Shown: positions 32,609 through 41,939 of the stretch, in pieces
Layout: every line of letters begins with the position of its first letter
Position numbering within the stretch: the stretch's first letter is position 1
Origin: Exiguobacterium sp018617385
GTDB taxonomy: Bacteria > Bacillota > Bacilli > Exiguobacteriales > Exiguobacteriaceae
Reading direction: 5' to 3'
Assembly: GCF_018617385.1 (NCBI RefSeq)
Contig: NZ_JACSKA010000003.1
Location: forward strand, 62,001 to 126,000
DNA: 64,000 bases
Notes under the pieces: generated by a model
What the model was told of the DNA's origin: nothing
What the model saw: the letters and a program-made list of their open reading frames with translations, nothing else
The model's database searches: none
Position numbers and translations under genes: made by a program

Positions 32609-33811
32609 TTAGCTCAAGAAACGTCTCACTTCACTGATGAAATAAAGAGATCCGGTCACGATCAACGTCTCGCTTGTCGGCGACTCGACCCAATTCTGTA
32701 GCCACGCTTTCCATTCGACAAAGCACGCCCCATCTTTCTCTAGTTGGGCTTTCGTTCTCGCACGCGGAAAGTCGAATGTCGTTTCGTATACGTCCCCGAT
32801 TTGCTGTAGAGCGTGAACCATCGTATCGCGGTCCTTGTCTGCTAAAATCGCTGTCAACACGGTCACGTTTCTTTCTTGTCTCGCTTGCACAACTAACGCC
32901 TCGATGCCTTCTTGATTATGTGCCCCATCTAAAATGATACGCGGTCGTTTCGATACGAGTTCGTATCGACCCGGATGTTGTGCTCGCTCGAGACCTCTTC
33001 GGATGGCGTCATCACTCCATCCGAGGTACTGCGCCACCGCCACGGCACACGCCCCGTTGTATGCTTGATGATGCCCCGTCAAGCCGAGCACGACAGATGG
33101 CATATTCTTATAAGTCACGACGGTCTCTGCCCCGTCCACAATTTTTTTCACGAGTGGACGAACATCATGAATGGAAGCACCTATGTCGTCCCCTTTTTGA
33201 TGCAACAACTCAACCAATCGTTCCTCACCGATACTATGGAACATCGGGACATCACGTTTCACGATGCCGTATTTCTCTTGTGCAATCTCTTCAAGCGTAT
33301 CGCCGAGAATCCCTTGATGGTCATGCCCGATAGACGTGACGATCGTCGCGAGTGGCTGCTTCAACACGTTCGTCGAATCGAGGCGACCCCCGAGACCGAC
33401 TTCCCAAATGATCAAGTCTGGACGTGTGTCATCAAAATAGCACCATGCCATCATCGTCAAGAGCTCGAACTCCGTCAACGTCTCTGGCGCATCGTCCGCA
33501 CACGCTTTGACTCGATTCGCCACGGCGACGAGCGCGTCTTCCGGAATCGGTTCCCCGTTCAACATGATCCGCTCCTCGAACTGAATGATATAAGGGGAGG
33601 TAAATGTGCCGACGGATAAGCCGTTCTCCATCGCCATCGCCCGTAAAAACGCGACGGTCGACCCTTTTCCGTTCGTCCCGGCCACATGGATGGATGGGCG
33701 TTCTTCTAACCCTAACTGCTCAATCATCCAGCTCATCCGCTCAAGACCCGGTTTGATCCCAAAGCGAAGCTGTCCACTCAACCAATCGAATACATCTTGT
33801 CTCGTCTTCAT
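32609..33811 (-). CDS. folC: Folylpolyglutamate synthase / dihydrofolate synthase
   Basis: A 400-residue Mur-ligase family enzyme that adds glutamate to folates (and dihydropteroate). Seen: the P-loop HVAGTNGKGSTV, SPYIIQFEERI, GLGGRLDSTN, the PGRYE motif, and DGAHNQEG. ATG 33811 lies 8 bases after AGGAG; the upstream GTG overlaps that site. In B. subtilis folC follows valS directly; here a 2.8 kb insertion with selO, small genes and a lipoprotein separates them. Confidence 0.95.
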   Translation of the reverse strand: MKTRQDVFDWLSGQLRFGIKPGLERMSWMIEQLGLEERPSIHVAGTNGKGSTVAFLRAMAMENGLSVGTFTSPYIIQFEERIMLNGEPIPEDALVAVANRVKACADDAPETLTEFELLTMMAWCYFDDTRPDLIIWEVGLGGRLDSTNVLKQPLATIVTSIGHDHQGILGDTLEEIAQEKYGIVKRDVPMFHSIGEERLVELLHQKGDDIGASIHDVRPLVKKIVDGAETVVTYKNMPSVVLGLTGHHQAYNGACAVAVAQYLGWSDDAIRRGLERAQHPGRYELVSKRPRIILDGAHNQEGIEALVVQARQERNVTVLTAILADKDRDTMVHALQQIGDVYETTFDFPRARTKAQLEKDGACFVEWKAWLQNWVESPTSETLIVTGSLYFISEVRRFLS

Positions 33812-33920
33812 CTTCCACACTCCTACTGTTTACACTTCTGTTTCATCTTATCAAAATTCACGACAGCCGTTATGGAAAACAGTCTGTGCTATACTCGAAG
33901 CGAAGAAGGAGGCATGCGCC

Positions 33921-35357
33921 ATGACAACTGACTGGAACTTCGAGGCGACGTACCTCGAACTACGTGACATCTTTTACGACCGTGGACCTATCCATCCGGT
34001 CGACAACCCGACACTCGTCTTGTTTAACGATTCATTAGCCGCTTCGCTCGGTCTTGATGCGCAAACACTCAAACAAGACATCGCTTTACTTGCCGGCAAT
34101 CGTCAAACCGAGACGTCTTTCTCTCAAGCATACGCCGGACACCAATTCGGCAACTTGACGATGCTCGGGGACGGACGCGCCCTCATGCTCGGGGAACATG
34201 TGACTCCGAACGGGAAACGTGTCGATGTGCAACTGAAGGGTTCTGGACCGACGGAGTATTCTAGAGGGGGCGATGGACGAGCCGCACTCGGGCCAATGGT
34301 ACGCGAGTTCATCATCAGCGAAGCGATGCATGCTCTCGGCATTCCGACGAACCGGGCGCTCGCCGTCGTTCAGACAGGGGAAGTCATCATGCGTCAAGGT
34401 CCGAAGCATGGAGCGATCCTGACTCGGGTCGCCTCGAGTCATCTTCGTGTCGGAACATTCCAATTCGCAGCAGGCGCCGGCTCCATCGATGACGTCATCG
34501 CTCTTACTGAAGTAGCAATCAAACGACACGACCCAGACTTGATTGATGCACCGAATCGCTATGAACAGTTCCTCGGACGCGTCGTCGAAAGACAGGCGAG
34601 ACTGATTGCCAACTGGCAACTCGTCGGGTTCATTCATGGGGTGATGAATACGGACAATATGTTCATCAGCGGAGAAGGTCTCGATTACGGACCATGCGCG
34701 TTCATGGACACGTATCATCCGGAGACGGTCTTCAGCTCGATTGACCGAGACGGACGTTACGCTTATGCGAATCAACCATATATCGGGTCTTGGAACCTCG
34801 CCCGACTCGCAGAGACATTGCTGCCGCTCCTTGGCGAAACGAAAGAAGAAGCGGTTGATGTGGCGAACAAGCAACTCACCCGTTATACCGAGTTGTATAA
34901 AGAAGCGTACTTTACCGGACTCGCACATAAGATTGGCTTATTCGTCCGAAAAGACGGTGACGATGCACTAACGGATGAACTGCTTCGGTTGATGGTAGAG
35001 ACGGAAGCAGATTATACGAATACGTTCCGCTCGTTGACGCTCGGCGAGATCGATTCGCTCCCATTCGCAACTCGGGAAGATGGGAAGGCGTGGATTGGCG
35101 CTTGGAAGAAACGTTTGAGCGAACAAGGTCTACCAGACGATGATGTAAGAAGAATCATGCGCCAATACAACCCGGCCGTCATTCCACGTAATCATCATGT
35201 CGAGAAAGCGATCCAAGCGGCAGAACGAGGCGACTTCGGTCCGACCGAGGCGCTGCTCACGATTTTACGTGACCCTTATAACTACGACCAACCGTCTGAA
35301 TACGTATCGGCAGGTCCACCACGAACGTATCCGTATCAAACGTTTTGTGGCACGTGA
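33921..35357 (+). CDS. selO: Protein adenylyltransferase SelO (YdiU)
   Basis: A 478-residue pseudokinase-fold enzyme that transfers AMP from ATP to Ser, Thr or Tyr residues of proteins, linked to redox stress. Seen: YAGHQFGNLTMLGDGRA, VQLKGSGPTEYSRGGDGRA, and HGVMNTDNM with the catalytic metal ligands. The C-terminus ends FCGT, with Cys at the position where eukaryotic SelO carries selenocysteine. The start ATG 33921 has AAGGAGG 8 bases upstream; the open frame runs further, antisense to folC, and is rejected there. Confidence 0.95.
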   Translation: MTTDWNFEATYLELRDIFYDRGPIHPVDNPTLVLFNDSLAASLGLDAQTLKQDIALLAGNRQTETSFSQAYAGHQFGNLTMLGDGRALMLGEHVTPNGKRVDVQLKGSGPTEYSRGGDGRAALGPMVREFIISEAMHALGIPTNRALAVVQTGEVIMRQGPKHGAILTRVASSHLRVGTFQFAAGAGSIDDVIALTEVAIKRHDPDLIDAPNRYEQFLGRVVERQARLIANWQLVGFIHGVMNTDNMFISGEGLDYGPCAFMDTYHPETVFSSIDRDGRYAYANQPYIGSWNLARLAETLLPLLGETKEEAVDVANKQLTRYTELYKEAYFTGLAHKIGLFVRKDGDDALTDELLRLMVETEADYTNTFRSLTLGEIDSLPFATREDGKAWIGAWKKRLSEQGLPDDDVRRIMRQYNPAVIPRNHHVEKAIQAAERGDFGPTEALLTILRDPYNYDQPSEYVSAGPPRTYPYQTFCGT

Positions 35358-35388
35358 ACCATCTCGCTTTTGCGAGATGGTTTTTTTG
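35357..35388 (+). terminator. Terminator after selO
   Basis: AACCATCTCGC-TTTT-GCGAGATGGTT followed by a run of T. Confidence 0.92.
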
Positions 35389-35465
35389 AAACCTATCTCA
35401 TCGATTTATCGTAATAGAAAGTAGTTCATAAAATATTCGAGTGAATTGGAATGGAGTGACACTAA

Positions 35466-35660
35466 ATGAAAGGACTCATCCCGTTGATGATTCTCATCAC
35501 CGCTTCAGCATCTTATGTAGTGTATAGTCTATATCTAACATTAGTCGGCCAACCGATTCAGCCACAGTTGACTGGTGTGGCAATCGGTCTTCTTTTCACG
35601 TCTTCATACTACATCACAACAGGCCGTTTGCCGTTTTGGAGTGAAGAGGAAGAGGCATGA
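35466..35660 (+). CDS. Small two-TM membrane protein
   Basis: A 64-residue protein with two hydrophobic helices (about 3-26 and 36-52) and an acidic tail WSEEEEA. GGAG lies 9 bases before the ATG. It overlaps the next small reading frame in ATGA. That frame has the same size and topology, so the two look like a tandem pair. Unrecognised family. Confidence 0.6.
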   Translation: MKGLIPLMILITASASYVVYSLYLTLVGQPIQPQLTGVAIGLLFTSSYYITTGRLPFWSEEEEA

Positions 35661-35833
35661 GACGCATCTATATTGCTCTCTTGGTTATTGGTACGGTTCT
35701 ATATTCCACGTACGTCGTCCATCTGTTTCGAATCGGTTTTACGACCCCGCTCTACACTTAGATTCCAATGCTATTGACGATTGGAGTCATCGCCTTGTGG
35801 CTTTTCAACAAACGACCCGAACGTCGCTCTTGA
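35657..35833 (+). pseudogene. Small two-TM membrane protein interrupted by in-frame TAG
   Basis: Starts in ATGA overlap with the previous gene, with GAGG just upstream. It encodes MRRIYIALLVIGTVLY.. for 34 codons, meets TAG at 35759-35761, then continues in the same frame with IPMLLTIGVIALWLFNKRPERRS and stops at TGA 35831. The full frame would be a 59-codon protein with two hydrophobic helices, aligned in layout with its upstream neighbour. A CAG to TAG change at codon 35 would explain it. As read, only a single-helix 34-residue peptide is made. Confidence 0.55.
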
Positions 35834-35850
35834 CGCTCGGGTCTTAATAT
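35814..35850 (+). terminator. Weak terminator after the small gene pair
   Basis: ACCCGA.CGTC pairs with GACG.TCGGGT, followed by CTTAATATTATT. The T tract is poor, so confidence is limited. Confidence 0.5.
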
Positions 35851-36587
35851 TATTCTGAATCCCGAAAAGGAAACGATACAGACGAAGGTTCCGGTAAAGA
35901 ATCAGCGAGTGCCAACAACTCTTCTTCCGAGATATTTCCTGTCACGATAATCAGTTTGCCTTGGGTTAAATAGTATAAACCGTTCCCGTATGATTGCTCC
36001 AATACATACGGTTCTGGCTGTTCCGACATCTCCCCTTCTACTTCAGTGAAAGAATCCGTCGCAATGATACTGATGAGGCGTGTCTCATCATATAACGTCC
36101 AAAGCTTCACCGGCCAATCGCTACCTGAATAATCAGCGCTGATGGCCTCCATCTCTTTATTAGGAAGATCTAATCCATGAGCGAACGCTGATGATGTCTC
36201 TGGAATCCCAAAACGTTGCATGCCACGCTGAGCCCATCCCTTTCTTTCATCATGAATGAATACGCCAAACGGATTCTCACGGTCAGGGACGGTCATCGCA
36301 ACTAAACCGATCCCCCCGACCATCGTCTCCGTTAAAATGTGATCCTTCGACAACTGTCTTGTCGAGCCATCTTCATATTGAAGGGTGATTTGTTCCACGA
36401 CCGCATCCGAGACCCTTTCTGTGCCTGGTGGTACTTCGGAAATCATCGTCCCGGTTACGTCTACGTCGGGGAACTGTGATTCATCAATCCCGACTTTCTC
36501 TACTTTTTTCACATCAATCGTCTCTTCTGATGGTGTACATCCTACCAGTCCCAGCACAAGAACACACATTACGCCGATTCGTCTCAT
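35850..36587 (-). CDS. Hypothetical lipoprotein
   Basis: A 245-residue lipoprotein. The N-terminus MRRIGVMCVLVLGLVGC carries a lipobox LVGC with the lipidated Cys at 17, followed by a polar linker. The mature part shows no motif I recognise. AAGGGG lies 7 bases before ATG. It lies between valS and the selO group, alone and on the minus strand, 46 bases beyond the valS terminator. Confidence 0.75.
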   Translation of the reverse strand: MRRIGVMCVLVLGLVGCTPSEETIDVKKVEKVGIDESQFPDVDVTGTMISEVPPGTERVSDAVVEQITLQYEDGSTRQLSKDHILTETMVGGIGLVAMTVPDRENPFGVFIHDERKGWAQRGMQRFGIPETSSAFAHGLDLPNKEMEAISADYSGSDWPVKLWTLYDETRLISIIATDSFTEVEGEMSEQPEPYVLEQSYGNGLYYLTQGKLIIVTGNISEEELLALADSLPEPSSVSFPFRDSE

Positions 36588-36633
36588 CTCATATCCCCTT
36601 TTCTACGTCTATCTCTCCAAATTCTACCAAAAC

Positions 36634-36673
36634 ACAAAAAAACCTTCTTCAGAGAGTCAATCTCCAAAGAAGG
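36634..36673 (-). terminator. Terminator after valS
   Basis: ACCTTCTT.GGAGA pairs with TCTC..GAAGAAGGT, followed by seven T on the minus strand. Confidence 0.88.
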
Positions 36674-36679
36674 TGTGTC

Positions 36680-39331
36680 TTACTTACGCAACTCTTCCAA
36701 ACGGGCGCGGACCGCGTCACGCTTGTCGAGGTAATCTTTTTCTTTTGCTTTCTCTTCGTCGATGACGTGAGCCGGTGCCTTGGCGATGAAGCCTTGGTTT
36801 CCGAGTTTCTTCTGTACGCGCTCGACTTCTTTCTCATACTTCGCCACTTCTTTTTCAAGACGGGCAATTTCTTCTTCGAAGTTGATGAGGTCTGCGAGTG
36901 GGATGAAGAGCTCCGCTCCCGTCATGATTGCTGACATCGACTTGTCCGGGGCCGTGAGACCACGTCCGATTTCAAGCTCTGTCGCATTCGTAAACTTGCC
37001 GATCGTCATTTCATTCGCGCTCAAGTAACCTTGTGTCGCATCATCGCTCGTCGAGATGAAGAGCTGGATCGGTTTAGACATCGGTGCGTTCACTTCGGCA
37101 CGGATGTTACGAACCGAGCGGATGACGTTCATCACAGCTTCAAACGCTGGAACCGAATCGGCGAAGTGAAGGTCGTCACGACGCGTCGGGTAGCTTGCAC
37201 GAACGATTGAATCGCCTTCGTGCGGCAAGTGTTGCCAAATTTCTTCTGTAAGGAACGGCATGAACGGGTGCATGAGACGCATGATCGAATCGAGCGTATG
37301 CGCGAGGACCGAACGGGTCGTGTGCTTCGCTGCTTCGTCCTCACCGTATAACGTGAGTTTCGCCATCTCGATGTACCAGTTACAGAACTCTTCCCAAATG
37401 AAGTTGTACAAGTAACGACCGGCTTCACCGAACTCGTACTTGTCGACGAGACGTGTCACTTGATCGATTGTGTCGTTCAAGCGTGTCAAGATCCACTTGT
37501 CAGCAAGCGTCTTCTCGCCCGTGAGGTCGATATCTTCGACTTTAAGTCCATCCATGTTCATGAGAGCGAAACGGCTCGCGTTCCAAATCTTGTTCGCGAA
37601 GTTCCATGTCGACTCGATCTTCTCCCAATAGAAACGAAGGTCGTTCCCTGGTGTCGAACCTGTAAGAAGGAACCAACGGAGTGAATCCGCTCCGTACTGA
37701 TCGATGACTTCCATCGGGTCAACGCCGTTACCGAGTGATTTCGACATCTTGCGTCCTTCCGAGTCACGGATGAGACCGTGGATGAGGACGTCATTGAACG
37801 GTTGCTTCCCTGTGAACTCGAGTGATTGGAAGATCATCCGTGATACCCAGAAGAAGATGATGTCGTATCCTGTAACGAGCGCGCTCGTCGGGAAGTAACG
37901 GTTGAAGTCCGGTGCGTCCGCATCCGGCCAGCCCATTGTTGAGAACGGCCAAAGTGCTGACGAGAACCATGTGTCGAGGACGTCTTCGTCTTGTGTCCAG
38001 TTCTCACTGTCCGCCGGTGCTTCTTTCCCTACATACACTTCGCCAGTTTCGTTATGGTACCAAGCCGGGATGCGGTGGCCCCACCAAAGTTGACGGCTGA
38101 TACACCAGTCACGGATGTTCTCCATCCAACGGAGGTACGTGCCTTCGAAGCGTTCTGGGACGAAGTTGACTTTCGTGTCGTCGTTTCCTTGTGCCTCGAG
38201 TGCCACTTTCGCGAGTGGCTCCATGTCAACAAACCATTGTTTCGAAAGGTATGGCTCGATGACTGCGCCTGAACGCTCTGAGTGACCAACCGAGTGCGTA
38301 TGTGGCTCAATCTTCACGAGTGTGCCGTCCGCCTCAAGATCTTTCACGAGTTGCTTGCGGCATTCGAAGCGGTCGAGCCCTTCGTACTTGCCAGCGTTCT
38401 CGTTCATCTTCCCGCCTTCGTCCATGACGAGGATGCGTGGAAGCTCGTGACGGTTTCCGATTTCAAAGTCGTTCGGGTCGTGGGCTGGTGTGATCTTCAC
38501 GCAACCTGTACCGAACTCCATGTCCACGTAGTCGTCTGCAACGATTGGAATCTCGCGGTTCATGACCGGAAGCATGATCGTCTTGCCGATGAGGTGTGTG
38601 TAACGCTCATCTTTCGGGTTGACGGCAACCGCTGTATCACCGAGCATCGTCTCAGGACGTGTCGTCGCGATTTCGATATGACCTGAACCGTCAGCGAGTG
38701 GATACTTCATGTGATAGAACGCACCCTCGACTTCTTGATAGATCACCTCGATATCTGAAACGGCCGTCTTTTGAGCCGGGTCCCAGTTGACGATATATTC
38801 GCCACGGTAAATCAAGCCTTTTTCATACAAACGAACGAATACTTCTTGAACGGCTTTTGAGAGCCCTTCGTCGAGTGTGAAGCGCTCACGCGAGTAATCG
38901 AGACCGAGACCAAGTTTTGACCATTGATCGCGAATCGTCTTCGCGTACTCGTCTTTCCATTCCCACGTCTTCTCGAGGAACTTTTCACGTCCGAGGTCGT
39001 ATCGCATCACACCCTCTTCACGGAGCTTTTGTTCAACTTTTGCCTGAGTTGCGATTCCGGCATGGTCCATCCCTGGGAGCCAGAGCACGTCATAGCCCTG
39101 CATACGCTTGAGGCGTGTCAATAAGTCTTGGAGCGTCGTGTCCCAGGCGTGCCCGAGGTGAAGTTTCCCCGTAACGTTCGGTGGTGGGATGACGATTGTG
39201 TACGGTTGTTTCGAATCGTCCTCGTCTGCTTTAAATACATCGTTCTCTAACCAGTAGTCGTACCATTTTGACTCCGTCGCACTTGGGTCGTACTTCGTCG
39301 GCATGGTGATTTCATTTGTCTCATGGGCCAT
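36680..39331 (-). CDS. valS: Valyl-tRNA synthetase
   Basis: An 883-residue class Ia synthetase that charges tRNA-Val and edits mischarged threonine. Seen: PPPNVTGKLHLGHA (HIGH motif as HLGH, near 50-63), the CP1 editing domain (TTRPETMLGDTAVAVNP), EGRKMSKSLGNGVDP (KMSKS) and the C-terminal coiled-coil arm (EEEIARLEKEVAKYEKEVERVQKKL). GAGGAGG lies 8 bases before ATG 39331; an internal ATG at codon 10 is an alternative. Controlled by the T-box upstream. Confidence 0.98.
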   Translation of the reverse strand: MAHETNEITMPTKYDPSATESKWYDYWLENDVFKADEDDSKQPYTIVIPPPNVTGKLHLGHAWDTTLQDLLTRLKRMQGYDVLWLPGMDHAGIATQAKVEQKLREEGVMRYDLGREKFLEKTWEWKDEYAKTIRDQWSKLGLGLDYSRERFTLDEGLSKAVQEVFVRLYEKGLIYRGEYIVNWDPAQKTAVSDIEVIYQEVEGAFYHMKYPLADGSGHIEIATTRPETMLGDTAVAVNPKDERYTHLIGKTIMLPVMNREIPIVADDYVDMEFGTGCVKITPAHDPNDFEIGNRHELPRILVMDEGGKMNENAGKYEGLDRFECRKQLVKDLEADGTLVKIEPHTHSVGHSERSGAVIEPYLSKQWFVDMEPLAKVALEAQGNDDTKVNFVPERFEGTYLRWMENIRDWCISRQLWWGHRIPAWYHNETGEVYVGKEAPADSENWTQDEDVLDTWFSSALWPFSTMGWPDADAPDFNRYFPTSALVTGYDIIFFWVSRMIFQSLEFTGKQPFNDVLIHGLIRDSEGRKMSKSLGNGVDPMEVIDQYGADSLRWFLLTGSTPGNDLRFYWEKIESTWNFANKIWNASRFALMNMDGLKVEDIDLTGEKTLADKWILTRLNDTIDQVTRLVDKYEFGEAGRYLYNFIWEEFCNWYIEMAKLTLYGEDEAAKHTTRSVLAHTLDSIMRLMHPFMPFLTEEIWQHLPHEGDSIVRASYPTRRDDLHFADSVPAFEAVMNVIRSVRNIRAEVNAPMSKPIQLFISTSDDATQGYLSANEMTIGKFTNATELEIGRGLTAPDKSMSAIMTGAELFIPLADLINFEEEIARLEKEVAKYEKEVERVQKKLGNQGFIAKAPAHVIDEEKAKEKDYLDKRDAVRARLEELRK

Positions 39332-39359
39332 GTGTGGCGCCTCCTCTATATCTTAATGA

Positions 39360-39620
39360 ACACAAAAACGGCTTCTCTCGTCCTATACGCTAAGGACGAA
39401 AGAAGCCGTGATCTTCCGCGGTACCACCTTAGTTCGCCAACAAGTGGCGCCCTCAAAATCGAATAACGGTCGATGGACCGAACTTTCTTACTCCATTCAG
39501 AAAGTCAGCTCCGAGGCGACTTCCGCGTCCATCCCTCGCAACCTTTCACCAAGCGGTCGCGTCTCTAGAAGGAATGGAGGATGCGTACTACTCCTCATCA
39601 ATGCTTTTCATCGTATCTGT
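39360..39620 (-). promoter_or_regulatory. T-box leader of valS
   Basis: The minus-strand leader holds the conserved T-box core AAGGTGGTACCGCG at 39417-39430, then a terminator ACGGCTTCTTTCGTCCT-loop-AGGACGAGAGAAGCCGT with TTTTT (39363-39411). The UGGU within the bulge pairs with the ACCA end of tRNA-Val. A GUC codon at 39518-39520 in the 3' side of stem I is the likely specifier. Uncharged tRNA-Val would favour the antiterminator and switch valS on. Confidence 0.93.
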
Positions 39621-39626
39621 TAAATA

Positions 39627-39655
39627 ATTGTAGCGACAGAAACGTCAGCAGTCAA
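39627..39655 (-). promoter_or_regulatory. Promoter of the valS T-box transcript
   Basis: TTGACT (39650-39655) and TACAAT (39627-39632) with a 17-base spacer, starting two bases after the hemL stop codon. No hairpin terminator lies between hemL and this promoter, so hem readthrough would also meet the T-box. Confidence 0.85.
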
Positions 39656-39657
39656 GA

Positions 39658-40962
39658 TTAGAGTGAAAACTCTTCTTGAAGCTCCTTGAACGTCGCCTCG
39701 ACCGCTGCAATCGTCTTCTCGATATCCTCGTCCGAATGAGCCGTCGAGAGGAACAATCCTTCGAACTGTGACGGTGGCAAGAAGACACCGCGCGTCGCCA
39801 TCTTCTGATAGTACGAGCGGAACATCTCAAGGTTCGCCGATTTCGCTTTCTCGAAGTTCGTTACTTTCTCGTTCGTGAAGAAGAAACCGAACATCGAGCC
39901 GGCACGGTTCGTGTCGTGCGGGATGTTGTATTTCTCACCGGCCTGCGTGAAGCCTTCGGCGAGACGGTCTGCCTTACGCTCGAACTCCGCGTAGTGCTCC
40001 GGTTTGAGTTGCGAGAGTGTCGTGTAACCGGCAATCATCGCAAGTGGGTTACCCGAGAGCGTACCTGCTTGATAGATTGGACCTTGCGGTGCAATCTGTT
40101 CCATGATTTCACGTTTCCCGCCGTAAGCGCCGACCGGAAGTCCGCCGCCGATGACCTTTCCGAGACATGTGAGGTCCGGTGTGACACCGAAGTACCCTTG
40201 GGCACAGTTGTATCCGACACGGAAGCCCGTCATGACCTCATCAAAGATGAGGAGCGCGCCGTTTTGTTCCGTGATCTCACGAAGTCCTTCGAGGAATCCT
40301 GGTTGTGGTGGCACAAAGCCCATGTTTCCTGCGGCCGGTTCGACGATGACGCCAGCGAGGTCGTCTCCGTATTTCTCAAAGGCGACGCGGACTGCGTCCA
40401 AATCATTGTAAGGAACCGTGAGCGTATGGCTCGCGAGCTCTTTCGGTACACCTGGTGAGTCTGGGAGACCGAGCGTTGCGACACCAGAACCGGCTTTGAT
40501 GAGAAGCGAGTCCCCGTGTCCATGGTAACATCCTTCGAATTTCAAAATCTTTGTCTTCCCTGTGTAGCCGCGAGCGAGGCGAAGTGCCGCCATCGTCGCT
40601 TCCGTACCCGAGTTGACCATACGGACCATCTCGATCGATGGGACGCGGTCGATGACGAGCTCTGCCATCTTCGTCTCAAGCTCGGTCGGCGTCCCGAACG
40701 TCCAGCCTTTTTCGGCTTGTTCTTGAATCGCTTTCGTGACGACCGGGTCACGGTGACCGAGGATGAGTGGTCCCCATGAGAGGACGTAATCGATATACTC
40801 GTTGCCGTCGATGTCATAGACGCGTGAGCCTTCACCGCGTTCGGCGAAGATTGGCGTCATGCCGACCGATTTGTAGGCACGGACCGGGCTGTTGACACCG
40901 CCTGGCATGAGCGGGCGGGCTTGTTCGAACGCTTCTTGTGAGCGTGTTTGGTTGTATGTCAT
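39658..40962 (-). CDS. hemL: Glutamate-1-semialdehyde 2,1-aminomutase
   Basis: A 434-residue PLP enzyme forming 5-aminolevulinate, the second step of the C5 heme pathway. Seen: GGVNSPVRAYKSVG near the start, EGCYHGHGDSLLIKAGSG, FDEVMTGFRVG, and the Schiff-base lysine in GLPVGAYGGKREIM. AGGAGA precedes ATG by 6 bases. It overlaps hemB by ATGA and ends the hem operon. Confidence 0.97.
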   Translation of the reverse strand: MTYNQTRSQEAFEQARPLMPGGVNSPVRAYKSVGMTPIFAERGEGSRVYDIDGNEYIDYVLSWGPLILGHRDPVVTKAIQEQAEKGWTFGTPTELETKMAELVIDRVPSIEMVRMVNSGTEATMAALRLARGYTGKTKILKFEGCYHGHGDSLLIKAGSGVATLGLPDSPGVPKELASHTLTVPYNDLDAVRVAFEKYGDDLAGVIVEPAAGNMGFVPPQPGFLEGLREITEQNGALLIFDEVMTGFRVGYNCAQGYFGVTPDLTCLGKVIGGGLPVGAYGGKREIMEQIAPQGPIYQAGTLSGNPLAMIAGYTTLSQLKPEHYAEFERKADRLAEGFTQAGEKYNIPHDTNRAGSMFGFFFTNEKVTNFEKAKSANLEMFRSYYQKMATRGVFLPPSQFEGLFLSTAHSDEDIEKTIAAVEATFKELQEEFSL

Positions 40963-41939
40963 GCGTAGTCTCCTTCCAAATAGCGACAGACGTCTTTTGC
41001 GAAATACGTGACGATGAGATCGGCGCCGGCACGTTTGAATCCGACCATCGTCTCCATGACGATGCGTTCTTCGTCGACCCAGTCGTTGAGTGACGCGGCT
41101 TTGATCATCGCATACTCTCCGCTCACGTTATATGCCACGATCGGCATATCGAGTGAGTCGCGCATGTCACGGATGATATCCATGAACGCGAGAGCCGGTT
41201 TGACGATCATGAAGTCGGCACCTTGTTCCACATCCGATTGTGACTCGCGGAACGCCTCGCGACGGTTCGCCGGGTCCATCTGATACCCTTTACGGTCGCC
41301 TTCTCCAGGAGCTGATTGGGCTGCATCACGGAACGGTCCGTAATAGGCTGATGCATATTTGACGCCGTAGCTCATGATTGGAATGTGGCTAAATCCGTTC
41401 TGGTCGAGACCTTCGCGGATAGCTGCAACGAATCCGTCCATCATCGAGCTCGGTGCGATGATATCGGCACCCGCCTGTGCTTGCGTGATCGCCGTCTGGA
41501 CGTGAAGAGGTAGCGATGCGTCGTTATCGACGTCCCCATCCTTCACGAGACCACAGTGACCTGTCGACGTGTATTCACAGAGGCACGTATCGGCGATGAC
41601 CGTGAGCTGTGGCGCCCACTCCTTCACTTTACGGATCGCCTCTTGGACGATACCGTGGTCATGATACGCTTCACTACCTTCTGGGTCTTTATGTTCCGGC
41701 ACGCCGAATAAGAGCACAGATTGGAGACCGAGGTCGACGATTTCTTTGATCTCTTCTTCGAGTCGGTCAAGTGAATAATTGAAGACGCCAGGCATCGAGC
41801 TGACTTCACGTTTAATGTTAGTCCCTTCAATGATGAAGAGCGGGTAAATCAAATCTTCTTTTCGAACATGATTTTCACGTACGAGGGCACGCATCGACTT
41901 CGATGAGCGAAGACGACGGTGACGGTCAAACTGGTTCAT
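40959..41939 (-). CDS. hemB: Porphobilinogen synthase
   Basis: A 326-residue delta-aminolevulinate dehydratase joining two ALA to porphobilinogen. The zinc cysteines are visible in DTCLCEYTSTGHCG. The two active-site lysines lie in YGVKYASAYYGPFRDA and in MIVKPALAF. ATG 41939 follows GGGGAGG by 7 bases; the upstream extension of the frame, inside hemD, is rejected. Overlaps hemD by ATGA. Confidence 0.97.
   Translation of the reverse strand: MNQFDRHRRLRSSKSMRALVRENHVRKEDLIYPLFIIEGTNIKREVSSMPGVFNYSLDRLEEEIKEIVDLGLQSVLLFGVPEHKDPEGSEAYHDHGIVQEAIRKVKEWAPQLTVIADTCLCEYTSTGHCGLVKDGDVDNDASLPLHVQTAITQAQAGADIIAPSSMMDGFVAAIREGLDQNGFSHIPIMSYGVKYASAYYGPFRDAAQSAPGEGDRKGYQMDPANRREAFRESQSDVEQGADFMIVKPALAFMDIIRDMRDSLDMPIVAYNVSGEYAMIKAASLNDWVDEERIVMETMVGFKRAGADLIVTYFAKDVCRYLEGDYA

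Noticed and set aside
34086..34928. 280-codon minus-strand frame opposite selO
   Set aside because: Antisense shadow of a conserved gene; composition is not protein-like and no start signal is present.
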